NCBI GenBank assembly: GCA_934271085.1
Contig: CAKQQU010000037.1
Coordinates: 1 to 14,800, forward strand
Origin: an uncultured Bacillota bacterium
GTDB lineage: Bacteria; Bacillota; Dehalobacteriia; UBA4068
Reading direction: 5' to 3'
Length of the DNA stretch: 14,800 nt
The position numbers and the translations under genes were made by a program. Shown here piece by piece: positions 7,683 through 14,661 of the stretch (positions are counted from its first letter, which is position 1; the number at the start of each line of letters is the position of its first letter). Under the pieces are notes generated by a model. The model was not told where the DNA came from. It ran no database searches and saw only the letters and a list, made by a program, of their open reading frames with translations.

Positions 7683-8400
7683 GCTTTTGGCAAACCCCAA
7701 AGTATCAGAAGCAATATCCGTTATGCTCCAGCAAACTCCTCTGGCAGTCTGGGAGACATTTTATTCTACTGTGATATCCACCTTTTTTGCCTATGTGATC
7801 GGCCTGCCTTTAGGTATTTTACTGGTTGTCGGTGAAAAAAACGGCGTTTGTCCCCTGCCCCGGGCGTTAATGAGCATCCTGAATGTAATAGTAAACCTGC
7901 TGCGTTCTGTTCCTTTCCTCATCCTGATGATCATGGTGATCCCTCTTTCCCGGGTGTTGATAGGTAGCAGCGTAGGCACACCTGCTATAATCCCCCCCCT
8001 GGTAGTGGCAGCCTTTCCTTATGTAGCACGTATGGTAGAATCTTCACTGCGTGAAGTTGATGCAGGAGTTATAGAAGCAGCTCAAAGCATGGGAGCTTCC
8101 CCAGGGCAGATCATCTGGAAAGTGATCATCCCGGAAAGCAAACCTTCGCTAATCTCCGGAGCTACCATTTCTCTTACTACGATTCTGGGTTATGGCGCAA
8201 TGGCCGGTATCTTAGGCGGCGGCGGCTTAGGTATGATCGCTATTAACTACGGCTATTACCGTTATAAATACCTGATAATGATTTTGGCAGTCATTCTGCT
8301 GGTTATTATAGTTCAGATCTTCCAGTCAGTTGGTACTCATCTGGCTTTGAAGAGTGATAAAAGAATTACAAAAACTGCGAAAAGGAGAAATGAGAAATGA
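7675..8400 (+). CDS. metI: Methionine import ABC transporter, permease MetI
   Basis: This is the membrane permease of the MetNIQ importer, 241 residues from the ATG at 7675. It has about five to six membrane spans and the ATPase-docking EAA loop EAAQSMGASPGQIIWKVIIPES, followed by the typical GYGAMAGILGGGGLGMIAINYGY segment. Start choice: an AGGAGG (7657-7662) lies 12 nt before ATG 7675 but only 3 nt before the in-frame ATG 7666. I prefer 7675 because 3 nt is too short and MSELL aligns with family N-termini; 7666 would add three residues. The start overlaps the metN stop, and the stop overlaps the metQ start in an ATGA, so all three genes are translated as one unit. Confidence 0.93.
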   Translation: MSELLANPKVSEAISVMLQQTPLAVWETFYSTVISTFFAYVIGLPLGILLVVGEKNGVCPLPRALMSILNVIVNLLRSVPFLILMIMVIPLSRVLIGSSVGTPAIIPPLVVAAFPYVARMVESSLREVDAGVIEAAQSMGASPGQIIWKVIIPESKPSLISGATISLTTILGYGAMAGILGGGGLGMIAINYGYYRYKYLIMILAVILLVIIVQIFQSVGTHLALKSDKRITKTAKRRNEK

Positions 8401-9248
8401 AAAAGAAAACCTTATTACTTGTTCTTGTTTGTGCATTAGCTCTTGTTTTATGCGCTGCCTGCGGCAATAACAATAATGACGTTAATGGCAACAACGGCGA
8501 AGAGAACAACACTGAAGCAGTTACCCTTACAGTAGCTGCCTCCCCCACGCCCCATGCAGAAATTCTCAATCAGGTGGTTCCCATCCTTGCAGAACAGGGC
8601 ATTACTTTGAAAGTAATTGAATATACCGATTATGTTCAGCCCAATATGGTAACTGAATCCGGTGAAGTTGACGCCAACTACTTCCAGCATCTTCCCTATT
8701 TGGAAAACTTTAATGCTGAGAAAGGCACTCATCTTGTAAGCGTTGCCCAGATACACTATGAACCCTTCGGGCTATATCCCGGAAAGACCGCTACTATTGA
8801 AGAGCTGGCTGACGGCGCTCAGATTGCTGTTCCCAACGACGGCACCAATGAAGCCCGCGCCCTGTTGCTGTTACAGCAGGAAGGCCTGATCACTCTGAAG
8901 GAAGATGCCGGTATGGGTGCAACCAAGCTTGATATCATTGATAACCCCAAAAATCTGGATATAGTCGAGATGGAAGCAGCCCAGCTGCCCCGCACCCTGG
9001 CTGATGTAGATATGGCTGTTATTAATGGCAACTATGCTCTTCCCGCAGGTCTGACCGTTGACGATGATGCTGTTGCTTATGAAGATCCTGACTCTACCGC
9101 TGCCCAGACCTATGCAAACATTCTGGTAGTCAAAGAAGGCAATGAGAATAACGAAGCCATCCAGGCTCTGATCGCCGCACTGCAAAGCGATACTGTTCGT
9201 GATTTCATCAATAATACCTACAACGGCGCTGTTATTCCCATATTTTAA
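8397..9248 (+). CDS. metQ: Methionine-binding lipoprotein MetQ (NlpA family)
   Basis: This is the substrate-binding lipoprotein that delivers methionine to MetNI at the outer face of the cytoplasmic membrane. The 283-residue precursor has a type II signal peptide (KKK, hydrophobic core) with the lipid-anchored residue most likely Cys22, then an Asn-rich flexible tether (about 24-40). The binding domain starts with LTVAASPTPHAEIL and contains YTDYVQPN, VDANYFQHLPYLENFN, VPNDGTNEARALLLLQ and the C-terminal NNTYNGAVIPIF, all typical of the MetQ/NlpA family. The residue at -3 of the lipobox is Cys (CAAC) rather than the usual Leu. AAGGAG (8382-8387) lies 9 nt before the ATG. Some NlpA-family proteins bind D-methionine or other small ligands, so the exact substrate is inferred from the complete operon. 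Confidence 0.94.
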   Translation: MKKKTLLLVLVCALALVLCAACGNNNNDVNGNNGEENNTEAVTLTVAASPTPHAEILNQVVPILAEQGITLKVIEYTDYVQPNMVTESGEVDANYFQHLPYLENFNAEKGTHLVSVAQIHYEPFGLYPGKTATIEELADGAQIAVPNDGTNEARALLLLQQEGLITLKEDAGMGATKLDIIDNPKNLDIVEMEAAQLPRTLADVDMAVINGNYALPAGLTVDDDAVAYEDPDSTAAQTYANILVVKEGNENNEAIQALIAALQSDTVRDFINNTYNGAVIPIF

Positions 9249-9263
9249 ATAATAGTTGCAATT

Positions 9264-9296
9264 AAAGCTCCGGTACCTTTGTACCGGAGCTTTTTT
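9264..9296 (+). terminator. Intrinsic terminator of metNIQ
   Basis: A perfect 13-bp stem, AAAGCTCCGGTAC (9264-9276) with GTACCGGAGCTTT (9281-9293), has a CTTT loop and a T run. It lies between the convergent metQ and TetR-type genes. On the minus strand it carries only a short T run, so it may stop the regulator transcript less well. Confidence 0.92.
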
Positions 9297-9349
9297 ATGT
9301 TCTGCAAACAACTATATATAATGAAACCTGAAAAACGATAAGAATATGG

Positions 9350-10420
9350 TCAATCATCGGAACTCTTTTTATTGAAAACAAAGCTTATATCACCTGGTAT
9401 AGTTGTTGTCAGCTTAAGATACGGATAACCGCAGGCGCTAAGCTCAGCGCTTTCGGAAAAGGAAAAAATTTTGCACAGTCTGGATGCTCCTGCTAATTGA
9501 TCTTCTCCGCATCTGCAAACAGTCACTGACAATACTGTACCTACAGGGAACTGCGCCATTGCTGTAACAATAAGTTTCTTTGCTATATCCCTGCGGCGGA
9601 ATTGGGGAAGTACAGCCAGAAAATCTATGCTTTTCTGCTTCCGGGAAAAAACCAAACATCCGGCAATAGCATCCCCGCTGTAGATCACGATTATCTCCCG
9701 TTCGGCAATGCGCTGAAACACGTTTCTTTCCAGCTGCCTGATAACTGCCGTAGGAAAAAACTGACTGTTATCATGTACAAGCCTGACTATATCATCAGCG
9801 TCCGAACGCTGTGCCGGTAAAGGCGAATTCAAGTCGGCAAACTCATTGCCAAGCCCCAAAACAAGGTTTATGGCAGTACGCAAATCCAATTCCTCCTGTG
9901 CTGTCAGGGGCCCTTGATAAGACATGGCCAGAGAACCTGCGCCATGAGCCAGCATTTGGGCGGCGGCATCCAGGGTAACCGGCGGTTTTACACCGATATT
10001 TTTCATAATAACCAAAATCTGCCTTATATAAGGTTCCAATAGGCAAAGAGCCTGCTCCTTAAGGGACATAAGCATTGATCCGTGCATTACTGCTGCATAT
10101 TTTCCCCGAAAATCTACGGTTTTAGCGGAAAGATAATAAAAAATCCGGGGCAGGGCTCTGAATGGATCACGTTCTGCCTGCAGTAATTGCTTCTTTAAAT
10201 CGCGATGATATTTCTCAAAAAAACGCTCTATTACCTTATCAAAAACATCACTTTTATCTGCAAAATAATAATAAAACAAGCCTGCTTCTGCACCAGTCTG
10301 CTTCATAATACTGCGGATGGAAGTGCCTTCAAAACCTTTCTTAAAAAAAGACTCTGCGGCGGCTTCAAGAATTGCTTCGTATCTGTTGCTTTCCCTGCTG
10401 CATACCTTTTCAGTGTTCAT
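9350..10420 (-). CDS. TetR-family regulator with C-terminal GNAT-like domain
   Basis: This 356-residue protein is much longer than ordinary TetR regulators (about 190-220). Residues 12-60 form the TetR DNA-binding domain, with the helix-turn-helix and following segment SIRSIMKQTGAEAGLFYYYFADKSDVF. Residues about 65-195 are the helical ligand-binding/dimer part. Residues about 205-340 resemble a GNAT acetyltransferase: a beta strand with GDAIAGCLVF, motif A-like LAVLPQFRRRDIAKKLIVTAM (269-289), and ASRLCKIFSF near the end, as in the usual A-x-RLYxxxGF. The expected Gly of the R/Q-x-x-G-x-G/A acetyl-CoA loop is Asp278, so catalysis may be weak or lost while ligand binding remains. AAAGGGA lies 6 nt before the ATG, and the gene has its own promoter. 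It sits downstream of the corrinoid genes on the same strand, so they are candidate targets; this is inference. Confidence 0.85.
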   Translation of the reverse strand: MNTEKVCSRESNRYEAILEAAAESFFKKGFEGTSIRSIMKQTGAEAGLFYYYFADKSDVFDKVIERFFEKYHRDLKKQLLQAERDPFRALPRIFYYLSAKTVDFRGKYAAVMHGSMLMSLKEQALCLLEPYIRQILVIMKNIGVKPPVTLDAAAQMLAHGAGSLAMSYQGPLTAQEELDLRTAINLVLGLGNEFADLNSPLPAQRSDADDIVRLVHDNSQFFPTAVIRQLERNVFQRIAEREIIVIYSGDAIAGCLVFSRKQKSIDFLAVLPQFRRRDIAKKLIVTAMAQFPVGTVLSVTVCRCGEDQLAGASRLCKIFSFSESAELSACGYPYLKLTTTIPGDISFVFNKKSSDD

Positions 10421-10490
10421 TATTTTTCCCTTTAAGTTTGTTTTTAGCTCCCAAATGTCGGAATATGCAAATTTAACTATGTTTAATATA

Positions 10491-10518
10491 ATTATATACC
10501 AGCAGCTAAATATATCAA
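10491..10518 (-). promoter_or_regulatory. Promoter of the TetR-GNAT gene
   Basis: Read on the minus strand, TTGATA (10518-10513) and a perfect TATAAT (10496-10491) are separated by 16 bp, with a start near 10484 and a leader of about 64 nt. It separates this gene from the activator gene upstream. No terminator hairpin was found in the 130-nt gap. Confidence 0.7.
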
Positions 10519-10550
10519 TAGTTATTTAATATTGTTCAAAAATTCTTAGA

Positions 10551-12098
10551 TCAAAAACTCATATTTTCAATATAATTATCCATAAATTCCGGATCTGCTC
10601 CCAAATCCAAAACTGTCAGAGGGATATTCTTAAGTAATTCTCCCTCTGTAATATTGGAATTTGTCAAAGTCATCGCAGCCCCCTGCAGGGCAGCATTTCC
10701 GATAACTTTTGTCTTTTTTTCCAGACCGGCAGGTAATAAACCAATGGAAGCGGCGCTGCTGATATTCAGGTAGTTGCCAAACCCCCCGGCAAGATAAAGA
10801 GTTTTTATTACTTCCGGGGAAATATTCAGTTTATTCAACATGGTATCTATACCTGAGCAAATAGCGCTTTTAGCCAACTGAACCATACGCACATCTTTTT
10901 GGGTAACATATATACCCTCGGTTATCAGACAGGCCGGCATTTCATTTACCATCAGCAGCCGGTCTTTATGGTTTAATAAGTCTATATCAAAGGCGCCGGA
11001 GCTATCAATAAAACCTTCCTGCAGCAAAACACTGACCGCATCTATTATACCGCTGCCGCAAATTCCCCGCGGTATTCCCCCGCCAATAACCGAAAAAGCA
11101 AAGACGTTTTCTTTTTCGGTCCATATCTTGTCTATAGCGCCCCGCTCGCCGTTAATGCCGCAGGATATTTCCGCCCCCTCGAAGGCAGGGCCTGCAGCAG
11201 TAGAGCAGCATATCAACTGACCGTCATGCCACAATGCCATTTCGCCATTGGTTCCTACATCCACAAGCAGGCTTGATTCAGAATTTTCCAGCATACCGCT
11301 GGCTATAATTGCTGAAGAAATATCACCCCCGATAAAAGCGGCAAGGCATCGGGTAAGATATACGGGCACTTGCCCAGGCAGAATCAGACCAATATCTTCC
11401 GCCTTAACATATTCTCCAAACAATCTGCTTGCCGCAAAGGGCAAATGCGACAGGGAATCCGGACATTCCCCGGTAATCAGATATAACATAGCAGTATTGC
11501 CGGTTATCACAACATGCTCTATTTGGCAAGGAACAATATTTGCTTTGCTGCAAATAGACGATATCATTTTATTGATGCCAGATACAGTGACAGATTTAAT
11601 TTCTTCCGCTCCGCCTCCCAGCGATCTGGATATTCTGGATATTACATCTGCGCCGAACCTTTCCTGCGGATTAAGAGAGGTTTCGGCAGCCAACTGCTGT
11701 TTATTATCAAACAGCTTCATGGCAATAGTTGTTGTGCCGATATCTATAGCCAGACCGCATTCCCGATAACGTGGACTGGAAAAGCCTATATCCCCGATAC
11801 CGTCAATAACTATATCCGCATCGCTGTGCTGGTAAATCCCCAGCGTACATTCCCCAACTATTCGGGTTTCGCATGCCAGCCGGATGCCGGAGGCCAGCTC
11901 GCTATCAGAAAGAAGCCGCTTTTCCGCAGCAGTTATTTGGCTTAGGCCCCCTTTTGCCTGTATTTTACACTTACCGCATTTACCGCCGCCTCCGCAGGGC
12001 ATAGCCAGCAGCAGCTCATTGCTTAACAAAAAATCGCTTATCAAAGTATCTTTGCGGCAAACATATTGTTTTTGCCCGATCAGGACCTTGACTGACAT
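10551..12098 (-). CDS. Reductive activator of corrinoid proteins ([2Fe-2S] + ASKHA ATPase, DUF4445 type)
   Basis: Such activators (RACE/RamA-like) use ATP to push an electron uphill onto Co(II) corrinoid that has lost activity, restoring methyl-accepting Co(I). The 515-residue protein begins with a plant-type ferredoxin domain (1-85) with cluster ligands C35, C41, C44 and C76 (C-x5-C-x2-C spacing). The ASKHA ATPase fold follows: phosphate loop AIDIGTTT (117-124), ITGNTAM (198-204), VDVGTNGE (279-286), GICGSG (345-350) and LAGGFG (436-441). Many RACE proteins exceed 600 residues, with a linker and middle domain between the two parts. Here only about 30 residues separate them, so this is a compact form. 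GAGG lies 7 nt before the ATG. It follows the corrinoid protein and methyltransferase genes, which fixes its likely partner, but a strong terminator hairpin lies in between. Confidence 0.9.
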   Translation of the reverse strand: MSVKVLIGQKQYVCRKDTLISDFLLSNELLLAMPCGGGGKCGKCKIQAKGGLSQITAAEKRLLSDSELASGIRLACETRIVGECTLGIYQHSDADIVIDGIGDIGFSSPRYRECGLAIDIGTTTIAMKLFDNKQQLAAETSLNPQERFGADVISRISRSLGGGAEEIKSVTVSGINKMISSICSKANIVPCQIEHVVITGNTAMLYLITGECPDSLSHLPFAASRLFGEYVKAEDIGLILPGQVPVYLTRCLAAFIGGDISSAIIASGMLENSESSLLVDVGTNGEMALWHDGQLICCSTAAGPAFEGAEISCGINGERGAIDKIWTEKENVFAFSVIGGGIPRGICGSGIIDAVSVLLQEGFIDSSGAFDIDLLNHKDRLLMVNEMPACLITEGIYVTQKDVRMVQLAKSAICSGIDTMLNKLNISPEVIKTLYLAGGFGNYLNISSAASIGLLPAGLEKKTKVIGNAALQGAAMTLTNSNITEGELLKNIPLTVLDLGADPEFMDNYIENMSF

Positions 12099-12164
12099 AT
12101 TAATACCTCATTTATATTTTAGGTGCAATACTTTATCTTGTTTAATACTATGCCCGCCCTAAAG

Positions 12165-12195
12165 AAAACGACCCTGCTTTAAGCAGGGTCGTTTT
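12165..12195 (-). terminator. Strong hairpin terminator between methyltransferase and activator genes
   Basis: AAAACGACCCTGC (12165-12177) pairs perfectly with GCAGGGTCGTTTT (12183-12195), 13 bp with a 5-nt loop. The arms end in A4/T4, so it can work on either strand; on the minus strand the tail reads TTTTCTTT. It lies 15 nt after the methyltransferase stop and 66 nt before the activator start. Confidence 0.85.
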
Positions 12196-12210
12196 CGTGG
12201 ATGGTTACAA

Positions 12211-13212
12211 TTATTCCGCCAAGGCAGCTGTTGCTTCAAAGAAAGCGATCATATTTTCAGTGGACGTTGCCGGAGGAACATCGCAGCCGGCAGAAATGAT
12301 AGTCCGGTTATGGGTATCTTCGTAAATTTTGCGAACTTTTGCTGCAAAATCTTCCGGAGCGCCCTGCAGCAGATCCTCTGCGGGACTGAGATTACCGCAA
12401 AGGTATTGTTTGTCCCCCAGCTTACTGTAAGCCAAAGCCATATCCACCTGAACATCCACATCCAGGACATTGGTTCCTGTACCCAGAGAATAGGGCAAAA
12501 GCCTGTTGGTATCGCCGCAAATATGCAGTCTGGTAATGCCGCCCTTTTCCTGCACCCTTTTAACCATTTCCGCATGAAGAGGCATGATGTATTCTTCATA
12601 CATCGCGGGCGAGATCAAAGAGCAGTTGGGTTCTACTATCTGGATGCCATTGGCTCCGGCAGCCATCTGCGCGTCAATGAACTTAAGCCCATTTTCAAAG
12701 AAGAACTTGATGCCTTTCATGGTTGCCTCGTCATCATCCAGCAATTCGCAAAGGGCATCTTCCATTCCCCGGGCATTGCAGTATTCCGTAAACGGGCCTA
12801 TGCAGGTACCGATAATGAATTTTTCTCCGCCGCGCTGTTTGGCAACTTCTTCAATGGTTATTATGCGGTTGCCCATACGGGTGCCGGGGGCAAAGGTAGG
12901 CACGGGCAGTTTTTCAACATCTTCCGGAGCTTCCAGAATAGGGTCGATATGATAACCGGAATCAGACAGAACCGGTTTTGCGCCGAAGTCTTCAAGCTGT
13001 TCAAAGAAATCCGAATCCGGCAGTATGCAGTCAATATTAAACTTATCGCAGCAATGAATATAGGCATTGGCTCTTTTTATGGGATCGTACACAAATTCTT
13101 CCTGTCCCAAACCTTCCTGATTGCAGACCCAATCAATAACCAACGGCATAAACGGTGGTCTGTCTACCTTTTCACCGGATAAAAACTTAGCTGTTCTTTC
13201 GTAGCTGTTCAT
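12211..13212 (-). CDS. UroD/MtaA-family corrinoid methyltransferase
   Basis: This 333-residue protein belongs to the uroporphyrinogen decarboxylase-like superfamily but looks like its methyltransferase branch (MtaA, CmuA, acetogen O-demethylase MtvB types). Those enzymes move methyl groups between a corrinoid protein and a thiol, ether or other methyl donor. Evidence: the N-terminal MNSYERTAKFLSGEKVDRPP, and the candidate zinc ligands of the methyltransferases, H230 and C232 in LHICGDTN and C310 in SAGCDVPP (H-x-C...C). The immediate partner gene encodes a corrinoid protein 16 nt upstream. AAAGGAG lies 6 nt before the ATG. A true UroD of haem synthesis is unlikely given the zinc motif and context. 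The methyl donor or acceptor cannot be read from the sequence; an O-demethylase-type MT-I is one possibility, a thiol methylase another. Confidence 0.88.
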   Translation of the reverse strand: MNSYERTAKFLSGEKVDRPPFMPLVIDWVCNQEGLGQEEFVYDPIKRANAYIHCCDKFNIDCILPDSDFFEQLEDFGAKPVLSDSGYHIDPILEAPEDVEKLPVPTFAPGTRMGNRIITIEEVAKQRGGEKFIIGTCIGPFTEYCNARGMEDALCELLDDDEATMKGIKFFFENGLKFIDAQMAAGANGIQIVEPNCSLISPAMYEEYIMPLHAEMVKRVQEKGGITRLHICGDTNRLLPYSLGTGTNVLDVDVQVDMALAYSKLGDKQYLCGNLSPAEDLLQGAPEDFAAKVRKIYEDTHNRTIISAGCDVPPATSTENMIAFFEATAALAE

Positions 13213-13228
13213 GTCGCTCTCCTTTCAT

Positions 13229-13876
13229 TTAGCAGACTGCTGTTCTGCAGTATTCAACGGCAGCGTCTGCCGCGGAAGTAGCATCTGTAGTATAAGTATC
13301 AGCGCCGATCTGCTCGCAGAAACCCTGGGAAACAGCAGCGCCACCCACCATAATGCAAACCTTATCTCTTATCCCTGCTTCCTGGGCCAATCTGACTACA
13401 TCACCCATATTCTGCATGGTAGTGGTCAATAAAGCGGAGCAGGCGATAACGCTGCAGCCTTCTTTTATGGCCGTATCGATAAAGGTCTCGGGGGCCACAT
13501 CGTTGCCTAGGTCGAATACTTCAAGCCCCTTGCTTTCCATCATCATCTTGACCAGGTTTTTACCAATATCATGCAGATCGCCTTTGATTGTGCCGATAGC
13601 AACTTTTCCTTTTACTTCAGCGCCGCCGCCTGCAGTCAATGCCGGCTTAAGGATATTTACACCCATGTTCATGGCACGGGCAGCCACCAGAACTTCCGGG
13701 ACAAACACTTCATTATTCTGGAATTTTTCTCCCAGTATAGTCATCCCGGACATCAGACCTTCTTCCAGAATAACCTTGGCTTCAATGCCTTCATCCAAGG
13801 CCTGCTGTACCAGCTCCTTTACTACCTTAGCCTTGCCCTTTTGCAGATTCAAAGAAACGTCTTCTAAAATAGTCAT
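13229..13876 (-). CDS. Corrinoid (B12-binding) methyl-carrier protein, MtaC/MtbC/MttC type
   Basis: This is the shuttle subunit of a corrinoid methyltransferase system, carrying methyl on cobalt. The 215-residue protein has an N-terminal helical cap (about 1-85, with ILEEGLMSGMTILGEKFQNN and FVPEVLVAARAM) and a Rossmann B12-binding domain. The lower-ligand motif GDLHDIGKN places Asp100, His102 and Gly105 in DxHxxG. SALLTTTM and MVGGAAVSQ complete the cobalamin nucleotide pocket. I start the gene at 13876 (MTILEDVS) because AGGAGG lies 6 nt upstream. An in-frame ATG at 13921 would add 15 atypical residues and lacks such a site. The length equals the family norm. The methyltransferase gene follows after 16 nt and the activator after that, so the three form one functional module. 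Confidence 0.94.
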   Translation of the reverse strand: MTILEDVSLNLQKGKAKVVKELVQQALDEGIEAKVILEEGLMSGMTILGEKFQNNEVFVPEVLVAARAMNMGVNILKPALTAGGGAEVKGKVAIGTIKGDLHDIGKNLVKMMMESKGLEVFDLGNDVAPETFIDTAIKEGCSVIACSALLTTTMQNMGDVVRLAQEAGIRDKVCIMVGGAAVSQGFCEQIGADTYTTDATSAADAAVEYCRTAVC

Positions 13877-13932
13877 GGTCAGCCTCCTGTATTTATTTTT
13901 TATATAAACATAATACTGCATCTAAAACAATT

Positions 13933-13961
13933 TTGACCGGCCATTTACTGACAATAGTCAA
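13933..13961. repeat. Nested inverted repeats TTGAC...GTCAA / TGAC-AATA-GTCA
   Basis: TGACAATAGTCA (13949-13960) is a perfect 4-bp inverted repeat around AATA. TTGAC at 13933-13937 pairs with GTCAA at 13957-13961. On the minus strand a weak promoter, TTGGGA with TATAAG (13972-13967) at 19 bp spacing, would start transcription right at this site. It is therefore a candidate operator for the corrinoid operon. Confidence 0.4.
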
Positions 13962-14075
13962 TATACCTTATACTGGTCCGTAAGGGCCTGTTCCCAATTA
14001 TATTAAACTCAGGATCATAAATATCTGTATCAAAAGACCTGAATATAACTGGTATGATGATCCGTCCGCAGCAAG

Positions 14076-14150
14076 TGTGCCTCCCGACCAACAAACATTT
14101 TTATATCACATAACGTCGGGTTATGAGGCTTCAGGTTTGCCTTTGGCACA
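14076..14150 (-). promoter_or_regulatory. Candidate structured leader RNA upstream of the corrinoid operon
   Basis: Three helices can form within 75 nt. P1 pairs TGTGCC (14076-14081) with GGCACA (14145-14150) and closes the element. P2 is a small hairpin, AGGC (14126-14129) with GCCT (14139-14142). P3 pairs CCCGAC (14083-14088) with GTCGGG (14115-14120). An alternative hairpin, CATAAC (14109-14114) with GTTATG (14120-14125), would hold GTCGG in its 5-nt loop, so it either excludes P3 or pairs with CCGAC as a pseudoknot. On the minus strand it lies about 200 nt before the corrinoid gene and 38 nt below a candidate -10. No known riboswitch consensus fits fully. The strand and RNA nature are inferred. 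Confidence 0.45.
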
Positions 14151-14187
14151 ATAAAGGATTATCCGCCGAATCTCCAGGATGCTTAAA

Positions 14188-14216
14188 CTATTATCAGAGC
14201 AGACTTCCGTTGGCAA
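14188..14216 (-). promoter_or_regulatory. Possible minus-strand promoter for a long corrinoid-operon leader
   Basis: Read on the minus strand, TTGCCA (14216-14211) is followed after 17 bp by TAATAG (14193-14188), or after 15 bp by GATAAT (14195-14190). Transcription from here would begin near 14181 and give a leader of about 300 nt containing the helices at 14150-14076. The match is moderate. Confidence 0.35.
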
Positions 14217-14642
14217 TTATCAGACAACAGAGCCAAGGATTTATTCTCATTAAAACACAGGTAAAAACAGAGAATCAGGATCATTTGTAATTTATCCAAA
14301 CAATTCTTCTGAATTTCCCACACAACATCATAAAGAGAAGAATCCACACAATATAAAGCTTTCTGTACTTGTTAGCTTTATTTTAAAATATCTTGTCAAA
14401 GCTTTATTAAAAAATTTTATATTCTTTTTGTAGTATTTTTACTTTGTATATATTATTACTGCACAACAACTAATTGTATTGATCTTACATAATAAATATT
14501 CCGGATAACCAGGCAGTCTGGCAATACCGCGAAAACCGGCCAAAAATATCATCAAAATAGCCTGTTATATACAGATAAACTGTTATCCTAAACTGATTGA
14601 TTATAAAAAATTTTACTTTTTTGTTTTCTTTTTTACCAAAAA

Positions 14643-14661
14643 ATGATATAGTAATGATATA
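14643..14661 (+). repeat. Direct repeat ATGATATA, 11-bp period, before the right-edge gene
   Basis: ATGATATA occurs at 14643-14650 and 14654-14661, one helical turn apart. The copies contain -10-like hexamers (TATAGT 14647-14652, TATAAC 14658-14663). It may be a tandem regulator site in the promoter of the gene at 14727, or chance in AT-rich DNA. Confidence 0.3.

Noticed and set aside
12310..13182. Plus-strand 290-codon open frame over the methyltransferase gene
   Set aside because: It is the antisense shadow of a gene with clear family motifs and a strong ribosome binding site.
12211..13212. Genuine uroporphyrinogen decarboxylase of haem synthesis
   Set aside because: The H-x-C...C zinc motif and the neighbouring corrinoid and activator genes indicate the methyltransferase branch.
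13877..13921. Longer start for the corrinoid protein at 13921
   Set aside because: The extra 15 residues are atypical, and the AGGAGG sits directly before the inner ATG at 13876.
14076..14150. Cyclic-di-GMP-I riboswitch suggested by the minus-strand AAAGGCAAACC
   Set aside because: Only the GCAAACC-like stretch matches. The second half of the consensus (GACGCAAAGCC and the GGTAGGTAGC side) is absent and the helix layout differs.
14345..14410. Repeated AGCTTTATT as a mobile-element end
   Set aside because: The repeats are short, imperfectly spaced, without flanking target duplication or transposase; most likely AT-rich chance.
13877..14480. Cobalamin riboswitch upstream of the corrinoid operon
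   Set aside because: No GCCACTG box and no GGTG-AATCC core could be found on either strand.
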